From Epsilonproteobacteria bacterium tcs-49 (lineage in GTDB: Bacteria; Campylobacterota; Campylobacteria; Campylobacterales; Sulfurovaceae), in NCBI GenBank assembly GCA_002049495.1, contig LLYS01000005.1:1-64000 (forward strand): 64,000 nt of DNA. The letters are read 5' to 3'. Positions 55,236-63,714 of the stretch are shown piece by piece. The notes below the pieces were generated by a model. The model had not been told where the DNA came from. It searched no databases and worked only from the letters and a program-made list of their open reading frames with translations. Position 1 is the stretch's first letter. Each line of letters opens with the position of its first letter. Position numbers and translations under genes: made by a program.

Positions 55236-57443
55236 ATGGAAATTGAAAACATTCAAGAGGTTTTACAAGCACACAAACTCTCCGAAGCCGAGTATGAAAA
55301 TATCAAGTCGATTTTGGGCAGAGAACCCAATCTTGTCGAAATCGGCATCTTCAGCGCTATGTGGAGCGAACACTGCAGCTACAAATCCAGTACCAAATAT
55401 CTGCGCGGTTTTCCCACCAAGGCGCCGTGGGTGATCCAGGGGCCCGGGGAAAACGCCGGCGTTATCGATATCGGCGACGGGATGGCCGCGGTCTTTAAGA
55501 TGGAAAGCCATAACCACCCCAGCTATATCGAACCCTACCAGGGTGCGGCGACGGGCGTGGGCGGCATTTTGCGCGACATCTTTACCATGGGCGCACGCCC
55601 CGTGGCAAACCTCAACGCCCTGCGCTTTGGCAACGTCCTTGATAAAGAGAGTATCGGCCGCTATCAGCGCCACCTGGTCCGCGGCGTGGTCGAAGGGATC
55701 GGCGGTTACGGCAACTGTATGGGCGTACCCACCATCGGGGGCGAAACCAGTTTTGACGAGTGCTACAACGGCAACATTTTGGTCAACGCGTTCTCCCTCG
55801 GCCTGGCAAAAAGCGATGAAATCTTTTACGGCAAAGCCGAAGGGATCGGCAACCCCGTAATCTACGTGGGATCCAAAACCGGACGTGACGGCCTGGGTGG
55901 CGCGGTGATGAGTTCGGACAGTTTCACCGAAGAGAGCAAAAGCCTGCGCCCCACGGTACAGGTGGGCGATCCCTTTACCGAAAAGCTGCTGCTTGAAGCG
56001 TGTCTGGAACTGTTTCAGACCGACCACGTAGTGGGGATTCAGGATATGGGCGCCGCGGGGCTTACCTCCTCCTCCTTTGAGATGGCGGGGCGAAGCGGCA
56101 GCGGTATGATCATGCACCTGGACAAGGTTCCCGCACGCGAAGAGGGGATGACCCCCTATGAATTCATGCTTAGCGAATCCCAGGAGCGGATGCTGCTGTG
56201 CGCGAAAAAGGGAAGCGAACAGGAGATTATCGATATCTTTGAAAAGTGGGACCTTGACGCGGCGGTCGTGGGAGAGGTGACCGATACGGGCAATATGGAG
56301 CTGTTCTGGCACGGTGAAAAGTGTGCGGAAGTTCCCGTCGATCCCGTTAGCGAAGAGGCTCCCGTCCTTGACCGCCCCACAAGAGAGCCCGCCTACCTTT
56401 CCCGGATCGCGAAGTTCGATCTCAACGCGGAGGAAAAGATCGCCAACCAGGATGCGTATAATAAACTGATCAGCTCTTTGGAAGTGGTCGATAAAGCGTG
56501 GATCTACGACCAGTACGATTCCATGGTACAGACCAACACCGCCAAAGGCCCCGGCACTCTGGACGCCAGCGTGATCCGCGTCAAGGAAAACGGCAAAGCT
56601 TTGGCGATGAGCAGCGACTGCAACCCCAGATACTGCTATATCAACCCCGAGATCGGCGGGGCGCTGACGGTGGTCGAAAGCGGCAGAAACGTCGCCATGA
56701 GCGGTGCGCAGCCCTTAGCGATCACCGACTGTCTGAATTTCGGCAACCCCGAAAACCCCGAAGTGATGTGGCAATTCGCCAAAGCGACCGACGGGATCAA
56801 ACAGGCGTGCGAAAAACTCAGCACTCCAGTCGTCAGCGGCAACGTATCACTCTATAACGAAACCGACGGAATCAGCGTTTTCCCCACGCCGACGGTGGCG
56901 ATGGTGGGGCTTAACGACGACGAGCACAAAGTCCTGCCCAGCTCTTTCCAAAACGAGGGGGCGTCGCTGTATCTTATCGGCGAAACGGGCTCTGATTTTG
57001 GCGGCAGTTTGTATCTCAAAGAGCTTTACGGTAAAACCGAAGGAACGCTGCCCGAGATCGATTATGAAAAGGAGCTTGCGCTGTGGAAGCTGGTCATCGA
57101 AGCCAATAAAGCGGGGATTTTAAATGCGGCGAAAGATATCAACGTCGGCGGTATCGCCGTAGCGTTGAGCAAGATGGCGGCGATCTCGGGCAAAGGGATC
57201 GATGCAAAAATCAGCGTCGGCGACGAGCGCGATATCTTCAGCGAAACCTTCTCCCGGGCTATCGTGGAGACAAACGACGACGCGGCCTTTGAAGCCAAAG
57301 CCAAAGAGTTAGGCCTTGCTATCGAAAAGATCGGTACCGTCGGCGGAGAAAGCGTAAGCGTCAACGACGTCTCTATCGATCTGGGCGAGCTGCAAACCAT
57401 CTACTACAACCGCTTTAAAGCGGTGATTGAACAAGACCTGTAG
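55236..57443 (+). CDS. purL: Phosphoribosylformylglycinamidine synthase, small-form PurL
   Basis: A 735-residue PurL of the type that works with PurS and Pur[35 protein letters not shown] and [19 protein letters not shown] are diagnostic; the second AIR-synthetase repeat has [17 protein letters not shown]. It uses ATP and glutamine-derived ammonia to form FGAM in purine synthesis. The -10 like TAAAAT about 40 bases upstream could be its promoter. An alpha/beta hydrolase gene follows five bases later. Confidence 0.97.
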   Translation: MEIENIQEVLQAHKLSEAEYENIKSILGREPNLVEIGIFSAMWSEHCSYKSSTKYLRGFPTKAPWVIQGPGENAGVIDIGDGMAAVFKMESHNHPSYIEPYQGAATGVGGILRDIFTMGARPVANLNALRFGNVLDKESIGRYQRHLVRGVVEGIGGYGNCMGVPTIGGETSFDECYNGNILVNAFSLGLAKSDEIFYGKAEGIGNPVIYVGSKTGRDGLGGAVMSSDSFTEESKSLRPTVQVGDPFTEKLLLEACLELFQTDHVVGIQDMGAAGLTSSSFEMAGRSGSGMIMHLDKVPAREEGMTPYEFMLSESQERMLLCAKKGSEQEIIDIFEKWDLDAAVVGEVTDTGNMELFWHGEKCAEVPVDPVSEEAPVLDRPTREPAYLSRIAKFDLNAEEKIANQDAYNKLISSLEVVDKAWIYDQYDSMVQTNTAKGPGTLDASVIRVKENGKALAMSSDCNPRYCYINPEIGGALTVVESGRNVAMSGAQPLAITDCLNFGNPENPEVMWQFAKATDGIKQACEKLSTPVVSGNVSLYNETDGISVFPTPTVAMVGLNDDEHKVLPSSFQNEGASLYLIGETGSDFGGSLYLKELYGKTEGTLPEIDYEKELALWKLVIEANKAGILNAAKDINVGGIAVALSKMAAISGKGIDAKISVGDERDIFSETFSRAIVETNDDAAFEAKAKELGLAIEKIGTVGGESVSVNDVSIDLGELQTIYYNRFKAVIEQDL

Positions 57444-57448
57444 ATTCG

Positions 57449-58159
57449 ATGGCGCGCAAACGCGTAGAGTACGGCTCCCACAGCTTTGATCTAAGCTACG
57501 ATCTGCAAAACCCCGGCTTGGACAAAGCGCTGCTGTTTCTGCACGGCTGGGGCAGCAACAAGGAGTTGATGAAGCAAGCCTTCGGGCACTGCTTTGAAAA
57601 CCATACCCACATCTACCTCGATCTGCCCGGCTTTGGCAAAAGCGATGCCCCTACGGTGCTTACCACCGATGATTACGCCGCAATCGTAAAAGCCTTTTTG
57701 CAAACGCAGAGTTATACCCTTGAAGCGATCTTTGGCCACTCCTTCGGCGGCAAGGTCGCTACGCTGCTTTCGCCCGACAAGCTGGTGCTGCTTTCCAGCG
57801 CGGGGATCGTAGAGCCAAAGCCCCTTTCGGTGCGGCTTAAAGTCGCGCTGTTTAAACTCCTCAAACCCTTCGGCGGAGCAAAGCTGCGCTCGCTTTTTGC
57901 CAGCGGCGACGTGGAGGGAATGGGTGAGACGATGTATGCGACTTTTAAAAACGTGGTAAACGAAGATTTCACCCCGAAATTTCGCGCTTTTAAAGGCCAA
58001 GCGCTGATCTTTTGGGGAACAGAGGACCGCGCTACCTCGCTGCAAAGCGGAGAAACCATAGCAAAACTGATGAAAAACAGCCGTTTCTACCCTATGGACG
58101 GGGACCACTACTTTTTCCTCAACCGGGGGAAGATGATCGAAACAACATATCTTACGTAA
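57449..58159 (+). CDS. Alpha/beta hydrolase
   Basis: A 236-residue alpha/beta hydrolase. The oxyanion region is LLFLHGWGSNKELMK, the nucleophile serine lies in FGHSFGGKVATLL, the acid is likely in FWGTEDRATSL, and the histidine in MDGDHYFFLN. It resembles BioH/MenH-like carboxylester hydrolases, but the substrate is unknown. It begins five bases after purL and may be cotranscribed with it. No signal peptide, so cytoplasmic. Confidence 0.82.
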   Translation: MARKRVEYGSHSFDLSYDLQNPGLDKALLFLHGWGSNKELMKQAFGHCFENHTHIYLDLPGFGKSDAPTVLTTDDYAAIVKAFLQTQSYTLEAIFGHSFGGKVATLLSPDKLVLLSSAGIVEPKPLSVRLKVALFKLLKPFGGAKLRSLFASGDVEGMGETMYATFKNVVNEDFTPKFRAFKGQALIFWGTEDRATSLQSGETIAKLMKNSRFYPMDGDHYFFLNRGKMIETTYLT

Positions 58160-58249
58160 CAGTCCCGGCAACAAACTACCACGTTTTATTTGACCCTTTT
58201 AAATTTTTTGGTATCATAAGGAAAGCTACGGATAATAAAGGAGGCTGTG

Positions 58250-58483
58250 ATGGAAGTCAAAAGTTATCTGTTTCAATCCCCCTACCCTTCGCAGGTACAG
58301 TTCGGACGGGAAAATACCGTCTCAAAAGAGAATGAAAAGATGCAGCAAGACAGTGCGCAGCTTGAGCAGCAAACCAACCAGACGGCCCGGGATGCCAAAA
58401 CAATGGAAACTTCGCAAAGCCGGGAGGTGGAACCGCGTGTTACGCAGAGCTCTGATAACAGCAGACTCGACGTATACGCGTGA
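58250..58483 (+). CDS. Small glutamine-rich protein of unknown function
   Basis: A 77-residue hydrophilic protein. AAAGGAGG is five bases before ATG 58250, an excellent ribosome site. The middle is rich in Gln, Glu and Asn (KMQQDSAQLEQQTNQTARDA) and looks disordered or coiled. No domain is recognised. Its stop overlaps the next gene's GTG by four bases (GTGA), so the two are coupled. TATCAT about 20-30 bases upstream could be a -10. Confidence 0.6.
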   Translation: MEVKSYLFQSPYPSQVQFGRENTVSKENEKMQQDSAQLEQQTNQTARDAKTMETSQSREVEPRVTQSSDNSRLDVYA

Positions 58484-59031
58484 TTATGCCCAAGCAGCAC
58501 CTACGCTATGAATACCGCATCTTCTGCGACGATCCCCTAAGCTTTACCAAACGGATCGATCGCAGCTTTTCCAAACTGGAGGAGAAAAGCAGCAGCGAAA
58601 CCTACCTGCTGTTTTCAAACCGCAAAGAGTATAACCTTAAAATCCGCGATGAACACCTTGATATCAAACAGCTCGTAGAGAGGAGGGAGGGATTTCAAAA
58701 GTGGCGGCCGATCCCCCCGCAAGAGATCGCCGGCGTATTGGAAGAGTTGGGATTGCGCAGCTCTTCAGATGATCTTTCGGGATTGATTCAAGAGTGCGGG
58801 GAGCGCGAAGATGCCTCGGTAGCGGAACTTTTCAAAAGCCGCACCCTCTATGCCCGGGGGGACGTATTAACCGAGATCGCCACGGGAGAGATCGAGGGGG
58901 AACCCTACGCTTCCATCGCCGCGGAGTCTTCGGACTTGGAGCAGCTAAGCGACGTGGTCAAAGAGTTAAAACTCGCAAAACTTCCCAATACCAGTTATAT
59001 CGAAAAGCTGCTCCAACAAACGCGGCGTTAG
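58480..59031 (+). CDS. CYTH-like (triphosphate tunnel) protein, tentative
   Basis: A 183-residue soluble protein, starting at GTG 58480 (or ATG 58486). HLRYEYRIFCDDP opens like a CYTH domain, followed by SSETYLLFSNRKEYNLKIRD, DIKQLVERREGFQKWRP, LFKSRTLYARGD and TEIATGEIEGEPYASIAAES. Alternating charged strands of this kind are typical of CYTH/triphosphatase tunnels such as ThTPase and class IV adenylate cyclase. The opening ExExK is weak (only EYR), so activity is uncertain. It is coupled to the small Gln-rich gene and converges on the secreted-protein gene with a 4-base overlap. Confidence 0.6.
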   Translation: MIMPKQHLRYEYRIFCDDPLSFTKRIDRSFSKLEEKSSSETYLLFSNRKEYNLKIRDEHLDIKQLVERREGFQKWRPIPPQEIAGVLEELGLRSSSDDLSGLIQECGEREDASVAELFKSRTLYARGDVLTEIATGEIEGEPYASIAAESSDLEQLSDVVKELKLAKLPNTSYIEKLLQQTRR

Positions 59032-59615
59032 CGCGGCGGGAAAAACCGCTCCGTACCGCCCTCTTTGGAAAAGTAGTGCCCTACGAAATTGTGCTGCGCC
59101 AAACTTTCGTCAAAGGTTTTTTCAAAACGCCGCTGCTTCGCTATAAGGCCGCAGCGGGCGCATATGCTGCGCGCGAGCTCCCCGCTGTAATCAAGCAAAA
59201 AAAGTACGCTTGACGCATCGTAGGTACTCAGGTAGTAAAAGCGCTTCTTCCCCTTTTCATACAAAACGATTTTATAATCCCCCGCTTCAAATCGCTCCAG
59301 CACATTTAATCCGCCGACTCTTTGACGCAAAAACCCGTGGTAGATGCTGCTGGCAAGTCCGTTCCATGCACAGCTGGTGCGCAGCTGGAGATATTCGGCG
59401 TGCAGCAAAGTATCGTCCAGGGTAAATCCCCGTCTGACGCAGCCGCCCGCCCTGTTGCGCTGAAGCGGCTCCTCGAGCGTAAACGTACGGATACCCTCTG
59501 GGGTGCGCAACTGTAAATTTTTGCCCTCAAGGAAAAAATACTCTGCCGCCAAAGCAACCGTTTGCATGGCCAGCACCGAGATAAGTACGATTATATTTTT
59601 TTTCAAGTTCCCCAT
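59028..59615 (-). CDS. Secreted protein of unknown function (195 residues)
   Basis: A 195-residue protein with a clear Sec signal peptide (NLKKNIIVLISVLAMQTVAL, cleavage near AA at about residue 23). The mature part is about 170 residues, beta-rich in appearance, with cysteines at GGCVRRG, TSCAWNG and SICARCG that could form two disulfides. I recognise no domain. It is divergent from the iron importer, with the palindromic repeat at 59647-59702 and the Fur sites between them, so iron control is possible but unproven. Confidence 0.62.
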   Translation of the reverse strand: MGNLKKNIIVLISVLAMQTVALAAEYFFLEGKNLQLRTPEGIRTFTLEEPLQRNRAGGCVRRGFTLDDTLLHAEYLQLRTSCAWNGLASSIYHGFLRQRVGGLNVLERFEAGDYKIVLYEKGKKRFYYLSTYDASSVLFLLDYSGELARSICARCGLIAKQRRFEKTFDESLAQHNFVGHYFSKEGGTERFFPPR

Positions 59616-59646
59616 CGTTTCTCCTTTGGAGCAAGGCTTTTTTTAC

Positions 59647-59702
59647 TAGACTTCTTGCGAAACCATAGATTGAACATAACCTATGGTTTCGCAAGAAGTC
59701 TA
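59647..59702. repeat. Palindromic MITE-like element
   Basis: Two 22-base perfect inverted arms (59647-59668 and 59681-59702) around a 12-base centre. The outer end, TAGACTTCTTGCGAAAC, recurs with one change at 63416-63432. A full palindrome of this size with ends like an insertion sequence suggests a miniature transposable element or a remnant. It could also act as a terminator for the minus-strand secreted gene's region, but it lies before that gene's start. No target duplication is clear. Confidence 0.6.
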
Positions 59703-59756
59703 ATAGTAACACAAGAAGATAAAGCCAGCCTTTGGTCTTTGAGAAGCATGGATAAA

Positions 59757-59775
59757 TATAATGATAATAATTATC
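59757..59775. promoter_or_regulatory. Fur box upstream of the iron importer
   Basis: TATAATGATAATAATTATC matches the 19-base Fur consensus GATAATGATAATCATTATC at 17 positions. It lies 68 bases before the fbpA-like ATG, at a likely promoter. Iron-dependent repression of the importer is expected. Confidence 0.75.
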
Positions 59776-59813
59776 GTATTAAACTTATATTAATCTTTTC
59801 CGGCTATACTTTT

Positions 59814-59832
59814 GATACCGATTATCATTTTA
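59814..59832. promoter_or_regulatory. Second, weaker Fur-box-like site
   Basis: GATACCGATTATCATTTTA matches the Fur consensus at 14 of 19 positions and sits 11 bases before the ATG, overlapping the leader. It may add to the stronger site at 59757-59775 or be a chance AT-rich match. Confidence 0.4.
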
Positions 59833-59842
59833 AGGAGAAAGA

Positions 59843-60847
59843 ATGTTACGCACTCTCATGGCGGCCGGCCTCTTGACATCTATAGCTTTTGCCGCCGCAC
59901 AAGTCAATGTTTATTCCCACCGGCACTATGCGGCGGATAAACAGCTTTTTGAAACTTTCGAAAAGAAAACGGGAATCAAGGTCAACGTGGTCAAGGCAAA
60001 AGCGGACGAGCTGATCAAGCGGCTTGAAAGCGAGGGGGAAAACTCCCCCGCCGATATCTTAATCACCGCCGACGCCGCACGCCTGCATCTGGCTAAATCC
60101 AAAGGTTTGCTCCAAAGCGTCGATTCGGCGTTTTTAAACGCAACCGTACCCGCGAAATTGAGAGACCGTGACGGCCGCTGGTTTGCGCTGACAAAACGCG
60201 CGCGGATCATTGTCTACAATAAGGACACGATCGATCCCGGAGAGCTTTCCACCTATGAAGCCCTTACGGAGGAAAAGTTCCGCAAAAAGATCCTCATAAG
60301 AAAATCCTCCAACGTCTATAACCAATCCCTGCTTGCTTCCATCATCGCCAACGACGGCGAAGAAGCGGCGAGAAAGTGGGCAGAGGGGATGGTGCGCAAC
60401 TTCGCCAGAACCCCCCGCGGTAACGACAGGGATCAGATGAAAGCCGTGGCCGCAGGCTTTGGAGATATCGCCGTAGTCAACACCTACTACGTGGGCAAAC
60501 TGCTTAACTCCCGCAAAATCAACGAGGTGGCCGTCGGGAAAAAGATGGGCGTGTTTTTCCCCAACCAGGAGGGTCGGGGAACGCATATCAACATCTCCGG
60601 TGCGGGAGTGGTGAAACACAGTCCCAACAAAGACAACGCCGTAGCGCTTCTGGAGTTTTTGCTATCCCAGGAGGCACAGCGGGTTTTTGCCCGGGCCAAT
60701 TACGAATATCCCGTCAATCCGGAGGTTGCCCCATCAAAGCTGCTCCAATCCTGGGGAGCGTTCAAAGAGGACGATCTGCCCCTGAATAAACTGGGGGAAA
60801 ATAACGCCGAAGCGGTTCAAATCTTTAATGAAGCGGGATGGAGATAG
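59843..60847 (+). CDS. fbpA: Ferric iron ABC importer, substrate-binding protein
   Basis: A 334-residue periplasmic binding protein. A signal peptide (about 1-18, cleavage near FAAA) is followed by VNVYSHRHYAADKQLFETFE, the FutA/FbpA pattern, with tyrosines in YSHRHY, and later VVNTYYVGKLL, whose tyrosine pair binds Fe3+. LLEFLLSQEAQRVFA fits the family. It binds ferric iron in the periplasm for the permease and ATPase encoded next. AAGGAG precedes the ATG, and two Fur sites lie upstream. The permease gene begins one base past its stop. Confidence 0.93.
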   Translation: MLRTLMAAGLLTSIAFAAAQVNVYSHRHYAADKQLFETFEKKTGIKVNVVKAKADELIKRLESEGENSPADILITADAARLHLAKSKGLLQSVDSAFLNATVPAKLRDRDGRWFALTKRARIIVYNKDTIDPGELSTYEALTEEKFRKKILIRKSSNVYNQSLLASIIANDGEEAARKWAEGMVRNFARTPRGNDRDQMKAVAAGFGDIAVVNTYYVGKLLNSRKINEVAVGKKMGVFFPNQEGRGTHINISGAGVVKHSPNKDNAVALLEFLLSQEAQRVFARANYEYPVNPEVAPSKLLQSWGAFKEDDLPLNKLGENNAEAVQIFNEAGWR

Positions 60848-60848
60848 G

Positions 60849-62432
60849 GTGAAATCCATCCCCTCCCGCTGGGTCGTTTTTTCAACCCTGCTGACCCTGA
60901 CCCTGCTGCTGCCCCTTGGCGTGATCATATACAACGCCCTGGGGGCGCAGAGCGAAACCTTGGCACATTTAAAACAGACGGTACTCAACCGCTATATCAC
61001 CAACACCCTTTTACTCCTGTGCGGCGTGGGGATACTGAGTTTCCTTTTCGGCACGCTCGGTGCGTACTTCGTCACCTTTTACCGGTTTAGATTTGCCAAG
61101 TTTTTCTCCGTCGTTTTGGTTCTGCCCTTTCTGATCCCCTCATATATTCTGGGGTTTATCTACTCCGATCTTTTGGGTTTTTTCGGGCCCGTTCATATGT
61201 TTTTGCAAGGATTGGGCATCACCTGGTATTTTGACGTTTTGCAGATGCCTACCGTAGTGATCTTGCTGTCTTTGGCCCTGTATCCCTACGTTTATCTTAT
61301 CGTCCGCGCCTCCTTTGCCCAAAACTCTGCGGCGCTGCTCAACCCCGCTTTGTCGCTGAAAGCGGGCTATTTCAGGATTTTTTACAAAGTGATCCTCCCC
61401 CTTTCAAGACCCGCAATCGTGGGCGGTTTGAGTTTGGTGATGATGGAGACGATCAGTGAATACGGCCTTGTCAAATACTTTGGCGTCGATACGCTCAGCA
61501 CCGCCGTTTTTACCGCCTGGTTCGGACTGGGCGACATTTACAGCGCGGCGTATATCTCCAGTGTTGCGATGCTGATCGTTTTTGCACTTTTGATCATAGA
61601 GCGCTTCAACCGCGGCAGCGCACGCTATAAAAGCGAAGCGATGCAACAGCCCCTCCAAAAACGCCGCGCCGGCCCCGTTTTGAGCATTTTTATCGTTTTG
61701 TTTTTATCGATCCCCTTTCTCTTCGGCTTTCTTCTTCCCTTTGCCTGGATCGTCAAATATGCGTGGATCCATGCGGGAGAGGTTATCGACAGGGAGTATC
61801 TGCAAATTGTGCTTCAAAGCTTTTCCGCGGCCGCCGTCTCCGCGTTTGCGGTGGTATTGATCGCTTTGATTCTCGGATATAGTGCCAGGGTTTTTCAAAC
61901 TCCCTATATGCGCTACCTGCTCAAAGCCGCAACCCTGGGATACTCCATCCCCGGAGCCGTCATCGCGGTGGGTATTTTGATGCTTGCGGGTTTGCTAGAC
62001 ACCTTTTTCATCGCTACCTTTTCCCTGGACGGGCTTGTTCTGGGGGGATCGCTCGTGCTGCTGTGTTTTGGCTACTGCGTACGCTTTTTGGCCGTAGGGC
62101 TCAACAGCGTCGAATCCAGCTTTGAAAAGGTGGGAAGCGGCGTAAACAAAGCTTCTCGCAGTTTGAACAAATCCCTGCTGCAAACCCTGCTGCGTATAGA
62201 TCTCCCCCTGATCAGGGGAGCTTTGTTTGCAGGTTTTATTCTGGTCTTTATCGATATTTTAAAAGAGTTGCCCGCTACGCTGATCCTGCGCCCGTTTAAT
62301 TACGAAACCCTGGCAACAAAAACCTATGAACTGGCGATGAACGAGATGGTTCAAGAATCCGCCATCTATGCGCTGAGCATCGTCGCCGTTTCGATTATCC
62401 CCATTCTTATCACCCTGAGGAGTTACCGATGA
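60849..62432 (+). CDS. fbpB: Ferric iron ABC importer, permease
   Basis: I start at GTG 60849, which has GGAG five bases upstream; the ATG at 60828 has no ribosome site and overlaps fbpA by 20 bases. The result is about 527 residues with two fused permease halves, each of six spans and an EAA-type loop, e.g. ALSLKAGYFRIFYKVILPLS and RSLNKSLLQTLLRIDLPLI. This duplicated layout is standard for FbpB/AfuB. It forms the inner-membrane channel, between fbpA and fbpC, overlapping fbpC by four bases. Confidence 0.92.
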   Translation: MKSIPSRWVVFSTLLTLTLLLPLGVIIYNALGAQSETLAHLKQTVLNRYITNTLLLLCGVGILSFLFGTLGAYFVTFYRFRFAKFFSVVLVLPFLIPSYILGFIYSDLLGFFGPVHMFLQGLGITWYFDVLQMPTVVILLSLALYPYVYLIVRASFAQNSAALLNPALSLKAGYFRIFYKVILPLSRPAIVGGLSLVMMETISEYGLVKYFGVDTLSTAVFTAWFGLGDIYSAAYISSVAMLIVFALLIIERFNRGSARYKSEAMQQPLQKRRAGPVLSIFIVLFLSIPFLFGFLLPFAWIVKYAWIHAGEVIDREYLQIVLQSFSAAAVSAFAVVLIALILGYSARVFQTPYMRYLLKAATLGYSIPGAVIAVGILMLAGLLDTFFIATFSLDGLVLGGSLVLLCFGYCVRFLAVGLNSVESSFEKVGSGVNKASRSLNKSLLQTLLRIDLPLIRGALFAGFILVFIDILKELPATLILRPFNYETLATKTYELAMNEMVQESAIYALSIVAVSIIPILITLRSYR

Positions 62433-63376
62433 AACCTTTGCTACGACTTGACGATATTTATAAACGCTTCGGCTCAAAAGAGGTGCTGCAGCGCATTTCA
62501 CTGGATATCCAAAGGGGCGAAATCATCTCCCTGCTGGGAAAAAGCGGCAGCGGCAAAAGCACCCTTTTAAACGTCATCGCCGGTTTCGAATCGCCGCAGC
62601 AAGGCTCGGTTACGCTGGGGGCGAGAGAGATCACCCACACCCCCGCAAATAAGCGCGATATCGGTTTCGTTTTCCAAAACTACGCCCTTTTCCCCCATAT
62701 GAATGTTTTGGAAAATATCACTTTCGGCATCTCCCATCTGCCCAAAAAGGAGCAACGCAGCAAAGCGGCACAGCTGCTGGAACTGGTACAGCTGCAAGCG
62801 TACGCAAACAGTTACCCCCACCAACTCTCCGGGGGGCAGCAGCAGCGCATCGCCCTTATCCGCGCCATGGCACTGGAACCGGAGCTGATTTTGCTCGACG
62901 AACCCTTCAGCGGAATCGATGCCATACTCAAAACGCAGATTCAAAAGCAGCTGCTGCAAATTTTGCGCGCGACGCAAAAAACCGCGCTGATTGTCACCCA
63001 CGATGCCAAAGAGGCGATGGCGATGAGCGATAAGATTATCTATCTGGAAAATGGCAGGATTACCCAATACGATACTCCCGAAAATATTTACCGGAACCCG
63101 AAAACAAAAGAGATCGCCACCAGTTTCGGCGTCGCCAACTTTCTGCAGCGCGACGGCAAACTCTACTGTCTGCGCCCCGAGGCATGTTCGCTGGCTAGAG
63201 ACGGAGAGTTTCCCGTCAACGTCACCCACTGCATGTTTGAGGGGGAGCGCTTTAACGTCGAGGTTCGGCTGCAAAATACTTTTTTACGGCTTTTTTGCTC
63301 CTCCAGGCCCCAAAACAACCAGCTGCGCCTCTCTATCGACTGGGACAAAGCGGTGGAGTTGGAAAAGATCAATTGA
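62429..63376 (+). CDS. fbpC: Ferric iron ABC importer, ATPase
   Basis: A 315-residue ABC ATPase: Walker A SLLGKSGSGKSTLL, Q-loop FVFQNYALFPHMNVL, signature LSGGQQQRIALIRAM, Walker B LILLDEPFSGID and H-loop IVTHDAKEAM. A C-terminal TOBE-like extension of about 80 residues follows. It powers iron uptake and completes the three-gene importer. It overlaps fbpB by four bases (ATGA). The family also includes sulfate, molybdate and polyamine ATPases, but the context and Fur sites settle iron. Confidence 0.92.
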   Translation: MKPLLRLDDIYKRFGSKEVLQRISLDIQRGEIISLLGKSGSGKSTLLNVIAGFESPQQGSVTLGAREITHTPANKRDIGFVFQNYALFPHMNVLENITFGISHLPKKEQRSKAAQLLELVQLQAYANSYPHQLSGGQQQRIALIRAMALEPELILLDEPFSGIDAILKTQIQKQLLQILRATQKTALIVTHDAKEAMAMSDKIIYLENGRITQYDTPENIYRNPKTKEIATSFGVANFLQRDGKLYCLRPEACSLARDGEFPVNVTHCMFEGERFNVEVRLQNTFLRLFCSSRPQNNQLRLSIDWDKAVELEKIN

Positions 63377-63415
63377 CATAAATCCCCTATCAAAATCTTT
63401 TGCTACACTATATAA

Positions 63416-63432
63416 TAGACTTCTTGCAAAAC
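63416..63432 (+). repeat. Half-copy of the 59647 repeat end
   Basis: TAGACTTCTTGCAAAAC matches the end of the palindrome at 59647 at 16 of 17 bases. No opposite arm is seen nearby. It overlaps the last base of a TATAAT (63411-63416), so it lies at the likely transcription start of the phasin-like gene. Confidence 0.5.
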
Positions 63433-63449
63433 ACTACAAAGGAGCCACC

Positions 63450-63704
63450 ATGTTAAAAGATCTCATCTACTCCTCCGTAGGAGCGGCTTTACTAACGAAA
63501 GAAAAGTTCGAGGAGGAGATTGAAGGATTCCATGAGAAAAATTCCAAAAACCGTGAAAGGGCGAAGGAGCTGTATGAGCAGTTGCAGCAAAAAGGGCAAC
63601 AGGAGGAGCAGCGCTTCAAAGCCGAACTCAAAGGGATGATCAAAGAGGTGATCGAGGAGATGGGCATAGCCACGAAAGACGATCTAAAAAACGTAAAAAA
63701 GTAG
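63450..63704 (+). CDS. Phasin-like small helical protein
   Basis: From ATG 63450 (AAAGGAG upstream) there are 84 residues. A short N-terminal hydrophobic stretch (YSSVGAALL) precedes a long charged helix (LYEQLQQKGQQEEQRFKAEL) and the ending EEMGIATKDDLKNVKK. That ending resembles the L-G-(I/L)-x-T-(K/R)-x-(D/E)-(L/V) pattern of the polygranule-associated (phasin-like) family. These proteins coat granules or membranes; UbiK-like proteins are a further similarity. The next gene is an ABC1/UbiB-type kinase, a pairing seen in other bacteria. It is preceded by a TATAAT at 63411-63416. Confidence 0.65.
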   Translation: MLKDLIYSSVGAALLTKEKFEEEIEGFHEKNSKNRERAKELYEQLQQKGQQEEQRFKAELKGMIKEVIEEMGIATKDDLKNVKK

Positions 63705-63714
63705 CCTTTTGTCC

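Noticed and set aside
55263-56312. A 349-codon open frame on the minus strand
   Set aside because: Antisense to purL; no motif, and purL is complete in the other strand.
59600-63440. A complete insertion sequence between the two copies of the repeat end
   Set aside because: The DNA between them encodes the iron importer and no transposase, and the second copy has the same orientation as one arm but no partner. A composite element is not supported.
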